From: Lytechinus pictus
Taxonomy: Eukaryota > Echinodermata > Echinoidea > Temnopleuroida > Toxopneustidae
Assembly (NCBI RefSeq): GCF_037042905.1
Contig: NC_087247.1
Span: 61,093,920 to 61,157,919 of the forward strand
Length of the DNA stretch: 64,000 bases
Reading direction: 5' to 3'
Shown here: piece after piece, positions 44,001 through 53,485 of the stretch
How positions within the stretch are numbered: the stretch's first letter is position 1
How the letters are laid out: the number at the start of each line of letters is the position of its first letter
The notes under the pieces: generated by a model
Database searches by the model: none
Told to the model about the DNA's origin: nothing
The model's input: only the letters and a program-made list of their open reading frames with translations
Program-made: the position numbers and the translations under genes

Positions 44001-47000
44001 ACCACCTGTTTCCAGCTGTCAAAATCGCTGTCTAACCCTTAACTTTCTCTTTACGCGGTTTTTACGACCACCGCCCGGGGCGATTGTTTACACAAGCTCC
44101 TTTCGCCCATTGATCGTCACCGATCGATCACTGGCCCTCTTTCGACCAAAGGCGGTCATGTTTTAGCCCCGATTGCCAAAAGGGAAAGTCCCTACATTAC
44201 CTAGAATGCAATACGCAATTCATATCCGGTTTTTCAGTACATTATTTTAGGCTGTCTATAATGTGCGATTGTCGTCTGTCCATCAAAAAAAATCCTGTTA
44301 AATTTCATCAATCCTGTGGAATTTTATGCCCAAATGAAAATCAACTTCTGACCGAAGGTAAGCGCTACTATCGACATCAATACTGTCCGAAAAAGATGAA
44401 ATTTTAACGTTTTTCCGCAGATTTTTTCGTCGAATTTCAAGTGCTTTTTTGCCATAGATATACGGATCTGCAAGGTGATGTCAATGCATTTCATTTCCGG
44501 TTGTTAGCGATGTACGTAAAAAATACGTTTATGCACGCCTGTTTTCTTGTTTCTGCTATCATTTTCATAGCGCTAACGTTCGCTGCTGTGCGTTGCTGTT
44601 GATAAAGTGAACGAACAACATCGCAATGTGTAGGAGCAGCGTACAATTGATTTCCGCTGTCCATCAGTGAGAGCATGGTGAGAGCGTTTTTTACGACCGG
44701 CTTGATGGGTGTCAGCTGCCAGCGCTCTGTTTATAAAAGGATTAGCGGCGACGGTCTTTGTGTCAAAGGAGGGGATTCGTTGAATGTCCATTCGTAATAG
44801 GTCCATGATTAACCTTAAGTCCAATTTTCATGAACTAGGTCCATATATTTTCTAAGTTATGATGACATTTCAAAAACTTAACCTTAGGTTAAGATTTTGA
44901 GGCTGATGCCCCCTACATGGTCTAAGTTCATTGACCCTAAATGACATTTGACCTTGGTCATATGACCTGAAAGTCAGGCAGCATGTTCAGTAATACTTGA
45001 TTAACCTTATGGCCAAGTTTCATAAACAAAGTCCATACACTTTCTAAGTTATGCTGTCATTTCAAAAACTTAACCTTTGGTTAAGATTTGGTGTTGACGC
45101 CGCCGCCGTCGGAAAAGTAGCGCCTATAGTCTCACTCTGCTATGCTGGGGCCCGTTGCAGAAAGAGTTGCGATCAATTGCAACTCAAAAAATCTTGCGCA
45201 ACTTGATTTTCAGCCAATGAAGCGTCGTATTCTGGACTTGCGCTTGATATTTTGACTTGCGTTTAAACGCAACTCTTTCTGCAACAGGCCCCAGGTGACT
45301 TAAAAAGACATGACATCATGTACATGTATGAGCTTATACATTACATACATGTACATGCTTTGCAGATCAATACTACGGTACCTTTTCATATAAAAATACA
45401 GATATATTAAGCTCCTGGAAACTTTGAAATGCATTTTTTTTCCAAATACAGTAACCGTATAGAATCCCCAATCACCATAACAGTCATTATTTTCAACATG
45501 CTTTATGTGTAGGGGAGACCGGGTTAGTTGGAATGCGGGGTAAGTTGAAACATTGTAATTTTCTTTAACGTCTTTAAATAAATTTCTGCAATACTGCCCT
45601 CAATTTATTGTCATTATCAACAGCCATCCACCATATTACAGACAACACAAGTGCAACAAGCCTGGTGAAGTTAGAAAGGATTTTTTGTTTTTTGACCTTC
45701 TGAGTAATTTTTCATTGTTTTATTATCTCAGAGAAGTTTATAGATCAAGTTGGCCAGTTTGGGGGTATAATAGACACTTGTACCAAGCTACAAAATTAGG
45801 TTATTAATACGCCATGGTGAAGTCCATTTTTTGTGCTATAAGCTTATAATTTACGTCAAATGGGCCTCCGGGGGTTAGTTGGAACAAAATTGAAGGGGCT
45901 ATTTGGAACATGTTCCAACTTACCCCAAGCATAATTATGAATAAAAACATTGGATATGAGAAAAAAATATATAAAGTATTTCACACTCTTCTGAACATAT
46001 ATTGTATACCATGCTTGTTTTGTTTATCAGTTAGGTCCGAGTGTGCATTTAAGGCCTATTGTAATCCCCTAATGCAATATTAACCCTTATCAAACTGGGG
46101 GGAGGTCAATTTGAGCCCCCCCCCCTCGAAAAATTTCGTCACTACGCCGTCGCGTGAATTTTTTTTACTACACCGCTCCTCGCTGACTTTTTACTTTCAA
46201 GTCTTGCGCATCATTTGAGACAAAATTTGCGATGCCTGTGTGCACGTTTCGAAATTACGCAACATTTTGTATGTGCATGTCAGACCCAAAATTGCTAAAA
46301 AATGTGATTCCCTGTACAAGGTCGATGCAAATTGTGTTTTTCAACCAAACCTCATAAATGCATGATTATTTTTTACTTTTGTTGGTTCAAATAGATTTAT
46401 TTTATGCTATTTATGATCGCAAAAGAGTCCCGACAAAGTTCATCAGAAAAAACAAAGGTTAAAAAAAACAAAGAAATACATATAAAAAAAACAGAAAGTA
46501 CATAAGAAATGATATTTTTTGCAATTTTTGGTGGATATTTGTTATAAATGTGAAAATTGATACTCTCACCAAAAATTAGCATTCTACTAGCTTAACAAAT
46601 AGAGTTAAAGGCAAAAACATACAAGAAAAAAAAATTAGGGCAAATTTCATATATGCTTATTTGCATAATAACTTAATGAAAAAAATATGAACAATTAATT
46701 TTTGTCTTGTAAATTTGATGCAGAAGTACATGATATTGCTGATAGTGCACTTAATTGCATGTAAAATCAAACGCACCCAAATATGCGGAATTCTACTACA
46801 CAGTCTGCTTGCGTGAGTGGCTGTATAATAGAAAACTTAAAAGTTCAACAAATCCACACTTTAAATATTTTGAACTTGAAAAAAATAAAGTAAATAGGCT
46901 AAAACCATGTAATATTACAGTTTTAAGTAGTTTTAGTATAATTCTTAATTGACCATGCAGTGTTCCAACTTACCCCATACCATGTTCCAACTTACCCCAT

Positions 47001-47362
47001 ATTGGGGTAAGTTGGAACTCTTGCGATGGTCTTGTTCAAGGTGGAATTTTTCAGTAACCATAATAGAGTTACAAATTTTATGGGGTACATTTGAAGCCCT
47101 TAGATATATGCTTCAAGCTGATATATTGTTTCTCGAATAAAATCTATTTGGATTTTACAGCCATTTTTGTCAAAAATGTTCCAACTAACCCTGGTCTCCC
47201 CTACATTTTACTAATGATAAAATGAGTGCAAACAAATAGAACCTTTAAAACATATATCCCTTTTGAGAAAGTGCAGATTACCCAAACCCATAACAGTATC
47301 CTACTTACCGGAGGGGGCTGTTCGGGTATACAGCAGGTAAAACACACCAACATGTCGCTCAT
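29061..47362 (-). CDS. CDC42SE: CDC42 small effector protein (CDC42SE/SPEC family), 4 exons
   Basis: Spliced CDS on the - strand: 47362-47309, 40011-39907, 34583-34487, 29083-29061; about 92 residues, slightly longer than vertebrate CDC42SE1/2 (79-84). The N-terminus [18 protein letters not shown] has the Cys cluster that in this family is palmitoylated and anchors it to membrane. Next is a basic patch RRRKIDR and a CRIB motif, [15 protein letters not shown], which binds GTP-loaded Cdc42. The middle exon has [14 protein letters not shown], resembling the SKGGY segment of CDC42SE2. The C-terminus AADTTEE is not conserved as far as I know. By family knowledge it acts downstream of Cdc42 in actin and cell-shape signalling. 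All introns (7.3, 5.3 and 5.4 kb) are GT-AG and in phase. Non-coding 5' exons may lie further upstream and were not found. It could be orthologous to the ancestor of SE1 and SE2, so the symbol is left without a number. Confidence 0.93.
29341..29732. mobile_element. palindromic MITE, GGCCYGAATTC ends
   Basis: 392 bp, imperfectly palindromic over its length: GCAGATTTCCTGTA...ATTACGCTTATTTAC on the left is inverted on the right; centre at GAGTCCACT/AGTGGACTC near 29537. Lies in the last CDC42SE intron. Confidence 0.85.
29733..32014. other. CDC42SE last intron, no exon seen
   Basis: A+T-rich intron sequence rich in acatgta motifs (30730-31420). Contains the 25-bp insertion at 30061-30085; otherwise no repeat structure noted. 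Confidence 0.45.
30061..30085. mobile_element. 25-bp end-to-end transposon remnant with 9-bp target duplication
   Basis: ATGGACCTATT-CG-TAATAGGTCCAT: two terminal sequences of the 43956-44806 element back to back. Flanked by exact GGTCAGAAC (30052-30060 and 30086-30094). Confidence 0.8.
32019..32596. mobile_element. TTAA-flanked palindromic MITE, AAGTCCACCCC family
   Basis: Ends AGGTCAAGTCCACCCC / GGGGTGGACTCGTCCT between TTAA (32015-32018, 32597-32600). Interior arms are inverted copies (ACAGTTATATGCAAATGAGA...TCACTCACTATTTC against GTGAGTGGATGACACCATC). A common type of repeat in echinoid DNA as I recall it. Confidence 0.9.
32601..34486. other. CDC42SE last intron, 5' part
   Basis: A+T-rich, C run at about 33488. 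No exon or repeat recognised. Confidence 0.4.
34487..34583 (-). CDS. CDC42SE: CDC42SE coding exon 3
   Basis: 97 nt between acceptor TTTCCTTACAG and donor GTAATG, ending in phase 1. Encodes [20 protein letters not shown] and then [12 protein letters not shown]. The SIQ-x-QM-x-SKGGY pattern supports CDC42SE2-like identity. A MITE lies only 38 bp upstream of the acceptor. Confidence 0.9.
34626..35220. mobile_element. TTAA-flanked MITE, AGGGGAATCC family, copy 2 (inverted)
   Basis: Ends AGGGGAACCCAGCC / GGTTGGATTCCCCT, TTAA at 34622-34625 and 35221-35224. Same family as 9543-10126 in opposite orientation, similar over the whole length. Sits 38 bp from the CDC42SE exon 3 acceptor. Confidence 0.9.
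35225..35904. other. CDC42SE intron, no feature
   Basis: A+T-rich intron sequence between a MITE and the tandem array. Confidence 0.4.
35905..37456 (+). mobile_element. tandem-array element with nine 154-bp units
   Basis: Starts GTCTCGCCTGCATATTGCAG. Unit marker AGTTCATTGACC occurs at 36064, 36218, 36367, 36521, 36675, 36829, 36983, 37137 and 37298: spacing is 154 bp except one of 149 and one of 161. Units include TGACCTTTGACCTTATTCAA, GAGATGGACCTCTG and GATCCCACCTCGAAG. Ends at GACGATGACGCCGACACCG, where a MITE is inserted. The 83-codon frames that recur through it come from the repeat. Confidence 0.9.
37457..37833. mobile_element. palindromic MITE, GAGGTCATAGAATCATGATT ends
   Basis: 377 bp; the right arm inverts the left (AAACGTCTTTCCAAACGCCC against GGGGCGTTTGGAAAGACGTT). 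Repeated AATCATGATT palindromes. A partial relative lies at 38290-38405 (TTTTGAATCATGATTCAAAT...GAGGTCGCATAAAC). Confidence 0.85.
38406..38920. other. CDC42SE intron, no feature
   Basis: A+T-rich intron with a C run near 38460. No exon recognised. Confidence 0.4.
38921..39217. mobile_element. MITE with ATCGGGTCAAG ends
   Basis: Left GTTTAATCGGGTCAAGGGCA and right (inverted) CCTTTTATCGGGTCAAGATC, each followed by CACACTTTT. Interior holds three ATTGG/CCAAT boxes and GGGAAGGTCACACTTCCC palindrome-like sequence. Open frames on both strands are coincidental. Confidence 0.75.
39218..39906. other. CDC42SE intron 2, exon-proximal
   Basis: A+T-rich, with a C run near 39838. Nothing else recognised before the exon 2 donor. 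Confidence 0.4.
39907..40011 (-). CDS. CDC42SE: CDC42SE coding exon 2 (CRIB)
   Basis: 105 nt, 35 codons, acceptor TTGTGTACAG and donor GTAAGTATC, phase 0 at both ends. Encodes [16 protein letters not shown] then [11 protein letters not shown], the CRIB motif with its conserved P, F, H, H and G positions, then APGTENNH. Confidence 0.95.
40199..40750. mobile_element. CCCGGGGGGG element with 8-bp target duplication
   Basis: Ends CCCGGGGGGGGCCACTT / AAGTGGCCCCCCCGGG, continuing GACGAGTGGATACCATGCGC in both. Flanked by GAACAACT (40191-40198 and 40751-40758). Contains the perfect 20-bp palindrome CACGTTACGTACGTAACGTG (40284-40303) and repeated CGTGTTTAGGG / CTTGTTAAGGG units. hAT-like by duplication length. 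Confidence 0.85.
40751..41871. other. CDC42SE intron 1, no exon
   Basis: A+T-rich with C and G runs near 40914 and 41059 and many acatgtac motifs (41110-41610). No exon. Confidence 0.4.
41876..42310. mobile_element. TTAA-type MITE, AAGTCCACCC-related
   Basis: Ends GGGGGAATTCCACCC / GGGTGGACTTCCCC, TTAA on the left (41872-41875), TTTA on the right. Interior AGTGAGTGGGTGACATCATC shared with the 32019-32596 family. Confidence 0.8.
43956..44806. mobile_element. 851-bp TIR element, ATGGACCTATTACG family
   Basis: Identical ends of at least 30 bp (ATGGACCTATTACGAATGG then ACATTCAACGA). Flanks GATTAACCC (43947-43955) and GATTAACCT (44807-44815), a 9-bp duplication with one later change; the host array closes cleanly across it. 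Nine bases fits Mutator-like elements. The interior is CpG-rich, not repetitive in look, and carries a - strand open frame (44491-44676). Confidence 0.9.
44491..44676 (-). CDS. small open frame inside the 851-bp element, unrecognised
   Basis: 61 codons beginning [19 protein letters not shown]. An overlapping frame runs further upstream (to 44824). Composition is protein-like but no domain is recognised. It could be a captured host exon or chance in CpG-rich DNA. Confidence 0.2.
   Translation of the reverse strand: MLSLMDSGNQLYAAPTHCDVVRSLYQQQRTAANVSAMKMIAETRKQACINVFFTYIANNRK
45145..45294. mobile_element. MITE, CTGGGGCCCGTTGCAGAAAG family
   Basis: 150 bp; ends CTGGGGCCCGTTGCAG / CTGCAACAGGCCCCAG then AAAGAGTTGCG on both sides. 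Inserted directly at the end of array copy C. Confidence 0.85.
45508..47205. mobile_element. 1.7-kb element, TGTAGGGGAGACC ends, GGGGTAAGTTGGAA motifs
   Basis: Ends TGTAGGGGAGACCGGGTTAG / inverted TGTAGGGGAGACCAGGGTTA then GTTGGAA. Inside, GTTCCAACTTACCCC recurs at about 45910, 46961, 46983 and inverted at 47000. A piggyBac-like copy is nested at 46084. No target duplication is clear and no transposase is seen. The right end lies 103 bp into CDC42SE intron 1. Confidence 0.8.
46084..46720 (+). mobile_element. piggyBac-like MITE, truncated copy
   Basis: TTAA (46080-46083) then CCCTTATCAAACTGGGGGGA. The interior follows 28010 to about 27430 in inverse order, but the right end with its TTAA is missing. 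Confidence 0.7.
47309..47362 (-). CDS. CDC42SE: CDC42SE coding exon 1
   Basis: 54 coding nt, ATG at 47362-47360, 18 codons [18 protein letters not shown], then a perfect donor GTAAGTAGG. Phase 0. The frame stays open upstream through GTG GCG AAA but without another ATG close by; the family starts at MS, so this Met is chosen. A second Met at residue 4 is less likely. Confidence 0.93.
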
Positions 47363-49787
47363 GACTGTCTTTCGTTTCGCCACTTTTGCACTCTGCTTGT
47401 CTCAGTGTTCAAGCGACTTGTAATATCTCTTTCTTCTTTCTTCTCCTTTTCGCTGTTATTACCTCTCTTTAAGTTTTTATTCTTTAAAATTATCTCCAGT
47501 AAGATCTAAGTTGTCCTGTCAATGGAAGTGATAACAAGCTGTTTCCTGACCTGCAGAAGATTGAAAAATGCATGATATACAGTATCTTCAATTAATTTCA
47601 TGCTCAAAATAATTAGAGACTAACAACAGTAAGGTCTGAATCTGCTACAAAAGTGATAACCCTATATCAAGGGTCAGTTTTTTGGTGGAAAGTCATATCT
47701 ATAGGTAAGAATAGATTAAGAAAACATGAAGTGTATATGTACATGCCCTGAACATGAATAATATCTGGATAAGTTCAAATTGCCACATGAATTAAAACAG
47801 AGAGGCACACTTAACAACCTCTTAGTCTTGGCATCAACTGCTCATTTTTGGTTGCACATGTGGTGATTTCTTCAAATTTGTTGTTTACTTTCCTTCTGAA
47901 ATAAAATAAAATAAATTTTACCATTTTCTTCACGTGTATTTAGTCTTAGATTAAATACAAACAAATATCAACAGCAATAAATTGGTGCTTACTAGAGTTT
48001 CTCACACTACAAATAACTAAACAAGGTGCTCCATAGCCACTGCTCAGGTAAGTATCCATGTATCACTATCAAGTTCAGCACATTTCAGTCTTCAGTAATA
48101 ATGAAAATCATACTTGGCAAGTCAAAAGAATATCCTGTATCTTCCAATGAGAGGAATACTAATTTCAATGTGTTTTTCACTTCATGATGAAAGCACTCAC
48201 TTGTGACTGTGACTCTTTGCTAATCAATGAACAAACACACACTGCTTGGATAGACCATGAAGGTACCTCCATGGATAGACTCACAAGAAACCTATGTTTA
48301 TTCTCACATGCATGACTAATTATTTTGTCCCACATTCAAATAATACCCTCCACTGTCTATTGTGACAATCAAGCAAACGTCTCTAACATGTAGGCATGCA
48401 AAAGTAGTACGTATTCAATTTCCTTGTTGAGGAAATCATAAATGGTAGATAAAACCGGGAGATAAAATATGCAATTAAGAAGTCAAATCAATAACTGATG
48501 AGGGTTGGGTGCAAATGTATTTTTACCCCCATTTTACACATTTTAGTTCTGGTTGTGAGATAAAAGAGATTATTTCAAACTGAGAAAGAGAAATGTTGAT
48601 TGTAATTTAGAATCACCAAAAGAATACGAAAATGACTCAAGACTTAATTCCCCCAAGAGCTGCCACATGCACTGCAGAATGCATACATTGGACCATACAA
48701 AAATATTTGGCCCTAACATCTTGGTTGAGTTTGCTTTTTTGTTTACATTTTCAATTCAAGGGCATCTGTAGAGTACATGTATACCCCATGGATCTTTTTA
48801 TAAATTCTTTCTAAATTATGATCTCAAAAATATTAATTTTGCCTAATTATTGATTATTGGCTACTATTTCCCCACTCCCCAGGGTAGATGACTTAAAAAT
48901 AGTGATTTTAAATGCATGTATACACATTGACAATTTTTTTTTTAATGAAAATATGCAAATATACATGTAAAGTATGATTTGCATGTAACTTCAACATCAG
49001 GATTCAGGCATACATGTTTGTGCTTCTGAATTAAAAATATCTGAACATGTGTTGTACATTATTCCAGTTTGATACTGGTTTCATATACGGTACCAGTTGA
49101 CTATAAAAACAGAAAATAGAAATGGGCTCTGTATAAACAGGAAATGATACACAACACTCGGAACTCAGATAAAGAATGTTGCTGAAGCTCACAATCTGTT
49201 CCTGGCCTGTAATAGCACAATGTACATATGCCATAGTATATGCCATGTAATGTTTTCAGTCAAATGTCATATTCAAGTTAATGTATTCTGCAATAACATT
49301 GTCTGTATGAAGTATTGACAAAGTGCTTGTCATGGTTAAAGTTGTTTACCGATAGGATCAACCAGGCCTCATAAAAAGCAATCACTCCCACTCACTATCC
49401 ATGCATTCATGATTATAATAGAAATCTTTTCAGATAGTTCAGCTATTTAATATGACCTTGATTTTTATATTGAACTTTGGTTCTTTACCAGTGTGGAGTG
49501 TTCACATCACACTGGGTCATCACGTGATACAATAGTGGGGGAATTATTCTCCTTAAAGTGTTTGTTTTCCGCTTTTGATTCCTGTGTACTTAACTTTCAG
49601 TGATCCCTTTTTCTTACAATTCTCCTTTTCATCTCAATAAGCTCCAACACGTTTTCAACTGCTTAGATGAATAACTTTACTTTTGTTTGGCTCTGAAACA
49701 AATGTTACATTAAGCATACAAATTTAATTGTAATTTCCATGCCCATATTCAAGTCAGTGTATGATATGGTATTCAGGATGAAACAAA
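47363..49787. other. upstream of CDC42SE coding exon 1
   Basis: A+T-rich, no repeat structure obvious, no convincing exon. The bases just upstream of the ATG are probably 5' UTR. A non-coding first exon could be here or further out. Confidence 0.35.
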
Positions 49788-50730
49788 CAAGTGGAACACC
49801 TCTGGGAGTCTCGCCTGCATTACACGATTCGACATAGCAGCAGTGCTGACTTTGAAAACAGATATTGAATAATCATTCACAAAAGAAAACACTCATATGA
49901 TAATAAAATACTATGTTCATTGACCAACAATGACGTTTGACCATGATCATGTAACATAAGATGTGTGCAAAACAATCATTTATACTTGATTACCCTTATG
50001 TCTATGTTTCATGAACTACTGTAAAAGTGGAAATTTTCGCAGTGTTGAAATTTTCGCGGTTTTTGCGGCAAGATCAACAAGCGCAAATTTAAAAACACAC
50101 AAATTTATGAGCATCTAAATTTAATGCAATATTTGGCAAAGAGACTGCATAATTTGACCTATAGAGGGCGACAGTTAAGGAAGCAAGCTGGAGCTCCAAA
50201 ATCATATGCATCGCGATAAATTGTTCCAATGCGATAATTTTTTAACAGTCACAGATCGGTATCTAAATTATGATTTTGCTTGAAATATTGCTTTTGCCGT
50301 TTGATTGGTAAATTAACCCCGCGAAAATAACAGCGTACAGACAGTGCAGATCCATAACCTTCCTAAGTTATGATGCCAATTCAGCAAATACCCTGAACAT
50401 GGCCAAAGTTAATTGACCTTAAATGACCTTTGATCTTGGTCATGTGACCTGAAATGTACATAGGATGTTCAGGGATACATGGATACTCTAGTCTCTTATG
50501 TCCAAGTTTCATGAACTAGATTACTAGATCCATACAATTTTTAAGTTATGACGACAATTCCACAAATCACCCAACATGGCCAAAGTTCATTGACATTGAC
50601 CTTTGACCTTGGTAATGTAACCTGAAACACAGGCAGGATCTTCAGTGATACACTATTACCCTCATGTCTAAGTTTCATGAACTACATGTAGGTCCATACT
50701 GGATGTCTCCAGATCACTTATTAATGGACT
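49788..50730 (+). mobile_element. tandem-array mobile element (pearl-like), copy D
   Basis: Start CAAGTGGAACACCTCTGGGA, TCTCGCCTGCATTACACG, CAGCAGTGCTGACTTTGAAA, then degenerate ~150-bp units. The far end is missing. Interrupted by 50019-50348. Confidence 0.7.
50019..50348. mobile_element. insertion with CTGTAAAAGTGGAAATTTTCGC
   Basis: Breaks the array between CATGAACTA and GATCCATA. Left GTGGAAATTTTCGCAGTG repeated as TTGAAATTTTCGCGG; right end CCGCGAAAATAACAGCG...GACAGTGCAG faces it. No target duplication was found. Confidence 0.6.
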
Positions 50731-51049
50731 TCGTAGTGTTTCACTTGTAAGCATCATTTGTACATTGCCTACCTCTTTCACAATGTGTACCCTTCATTTG
50801 CAATCTCAGCTTTGTCTCATAAATCATATTCAATATAAAATATGTACCTTTGTACATGTATACTCATTTAAGTGTAAGACTAAGTTATTGGCATGGAAAT
50901 AGAATTAATGAATAGTTCCTGCATTAATCTAGAAAAGAAAAGTGAGTCCAAGAAAATACAATTAGAAGGCCAATCGCCAGATCAAAAGCGAAAAATGATG
51001 GGAGAACAAATAGCAAAGATTGAACTTAAATTTCATGATTAAAGTATAA

Positions 51050-51575
51050 CAAGTGGAGCGCCTATATTAGTCTCGCTTGCATAACACGATTCAATATAGC
51101 AGCAGTGCTGACTTTATTGAATAGTTAATTTACCAAAAAAAATCAAATAACAATAAAATGCTATGTTCTTGACCCTAAATGACCTTTGACCATGGTCATG
51201 TGACCTGAATCTCGCACAGGATGTTCAGAAATACTTGATTACTCTTATGTGTAAGTTTTATGAACTAGGTCTATTATGATGACATTTCAAAAACTTAACC
51301 TTGCATGGGTTAAGATTTTGTTGTTGATTCCCCCAACATGGTCTAAGTTCATTGACTCTAAATGACCTTTGACCTTGGTCATGTGACCTGAAACCAAGGC
51401 AGGATGTTCAGTAATACTTGATTACTTTTATGTCCAAGTTTCATGAACTAGGTCCTTATACTTTCTAAGTTATGTCATTTCAAAAACTTATCAACTGATG
51501 TTGATGCCGCCGCCGCCACCGCGGTTGGAAAAGCGGCGCCTAATAGTCTTGCTCTGCTATGCAGGCGAGAAAAAA
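51050..51575 (+). mobile_element. tandem-array mobile element (pearl-like), copy E, short
   Basis: Both ends present (CAAGTGGAGCGCCTATATTA; GATGCCGCCGCCGCC and GAAAAGCGGCGCCTAATAGT...GCAGGCGAGA) around only about two units, showing the core varies in number. Confidence 0.8.
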
Positions 51576-51736
51576 CTACCTTTCAAAGCTTTAGACATGC
51601 TTTTTGTGCTCATGTACATGGACATATATACATGCATACGTACAAATGTCATAGTTATAGAACAATACATCAAATCAAGTTTGCTATTAAGCCTTTAAAG
51701 GGGAATCAAACATTCAATAAATTACATGCCATTTAC

Positions 51737-52571
51737 TGTAGGGGAAGGCAGGGTAAGTTGTGACACTTTTTGCTTTTTTCATGTTAGAATTGATATGATT
51801 AATAATCTTGTAGAAATAAGTAACTTGCCTAAAAATTTAATTCTGAAATATTTTTCACCTATATATAACTTTCTACCCCCACACTGAAAGTCATTGTCAC
51901 CTTTGAAAAAAGAGATGTCAAATGGCTCAACTTGCCCCATCTGTGGGGTAAGTTGAGCCACAAAAACTATGTACAAAATGTATGGGGGGAGAACCAGCAT
52001 GTCAATATTTTTCCTTAAAGTATTTTCACTTGCTAATTATAAACATCCTCTAAAAGGAAAAGAACAGTCATGTAAATTTGCTCCTTTCTGCCTGCATATC
52101 GATGGCTTTTAAGGTTTTTTTTTTTATATATATACATTACCATAAGAATTACCATGGCTCAACTTGCCCCATGTTGGCTGCCACAACTTACCCCAGTCCG
52201 AACTTAATGCGATAATTTCACATCCACACATTTCTTATGCATCCCTCATGTAAAAGACTATGACAAGAATGAAGATCCATACCTGGACTAACAATGTTGT
52301 TCTTATGTCTTTATTATATTCAAAGACGTGTGTGTGTGTGTGTAAAAAGCACATCTATTTCACACCCTTTTTACTTTTTTGGCTGAAATTTGTATTTTCC
52401 CTCTAAAAAAGTACTTTATGTTTCAAAGTTGAAAACAATGTGGTGGGTTTAGGGGTTATGCAATGGGTCATCAATACATGACACCACCAAAATGTCTGAC
52501 TCATTCATTATTGGCCTGGGGGTGGTGGCTCAACTTGCCCCTATGCTCAACTTACCCCACCTTCCCCTACA
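51737..52571. mobile_element. 835-bp element, TGTAGGGGAAGG ends, GGGTAAGTTG motifs
   Basis: Ends TGTAGGGGAAGGCAGGGTAA / inverted TGTAGGGGAAGGTGGGGTAA, then GTTG. GGCTCAACTTGCCCC recurs inside (about 51930, 52155, 52528). A relative of 45508-47205 with different sequence. TG microsatellite at about 52328-52343. Confidence 0.8.
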
Positions 52572-52745
52572 TGTATGTGTAATGAAGTGACTATCACTGA
52601 TTGATGTGATAAATTTTATTCAGATTGATTATGTTAGATTGGAGAAAATTTGGATCCTCCGCGGGGCACTCAAATCTATTGGTGATACAGGGACATGCCG
52701 CTTTGATGACCCCCTTTTTCAGACCTAATTTTCAGTTCTCTAGAT

Positions 52746-53251
52746 CTCGGGAAGGGGGGGGGGGGCAGTCAAATATATTGCTGTACCCATGCATGACCAA
52801 AAAAACATGTTTAAAGAGGTGTTTTTCAGTTTAGAAGCGGGCCGCCCGTGCACTCGTTAAGGGTTTTTAAAAACACTGATTTAAAAAAAAATGTGGTATT
52901 TAAAGACTGGTCAATGGTCAATCGCGGGGTCAAACGTATTTAGGGTATGTTTTTTCCCCGAGCTTTTTCCTCGTTTTTGAAAAGTGTTCAGGTTCTTCCT
53001 GATGGGGGGCATGCAATACCCAGCATGAATATAGTTTTGTCTGTTTAAGCCTATTGTTAGCAAATAGACACAACTTGTTTAGGGCTCATAATTTGGCAAA
53101 CACTTGTTTAGGGGCCAAAATGTGTAAATGAAGCCCGCAAAAAAACTTGTTTAGAGTGTCATTTTGCACACAGAGAAAAACTTGCTTAGGGGGTGTTTGG
53201 AAATAATTTGGTCACACATGTGTACAGCAAGACATTTGACTGACCCCCCGG
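52746..53251. mobile_element. GGGGGCAGTCAAAT element nested in outer copy
   Basis: Ends CTCGGGAAGGGGGG...CAGTCAAAT / ATTTGACTGACCCCCCGG. Flanked by CTCTAGAT (52738-52745 and 53252-53259). Interior has CTTGTTTAGGG-type repeats like the 40199-40750 family. Confidence 0.85.
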
Positions 53252-53485
53252 CTCTAGATACTTTGAATGACAAAAGTTTCGTTCAGAAGCCGCCCCGCTC
53301 GCAAGACTCCCATTACGACACATCTCAGTTCCCCAGCCCAAAAATTGTCCAGCGCGAGCACAGCATGGGAGAGCTGCATGCTCGGCTTCAAACTTCCTCC
53401 TAAGTAGCCGCTAGCAGCCCCATGCACTGGTATTGCCCACATATAATACATGCATGCACAGTGCTATGGTGCATCGTACCTACAG

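Larger units (their letters stand above)
42796..45144 (+). mobile_element. tandem-array mobile element (pearl-like), copy C
   Basis: Start CAAGTGGAATGCCTCTGGCG, conserved CAGCAGTGCTGACTTTGAAA, about eight ~150-bp units with TGACCTTTGACC and GGTCATGTGACCTGAAA, end GACGCCGCCGCCGTCGGAAA and AGCGCCTATAGTCTCACTC. Split by the 851-bp insertion at 43956-44806. Confidence 0.8.

Noticed and set aside
47363..47383. Upstream in-frame GTG as an alternative CDC42SE start
   Set aside because: GTG is not a usual animal start and the family begins at the MS before the cysteine cluster.
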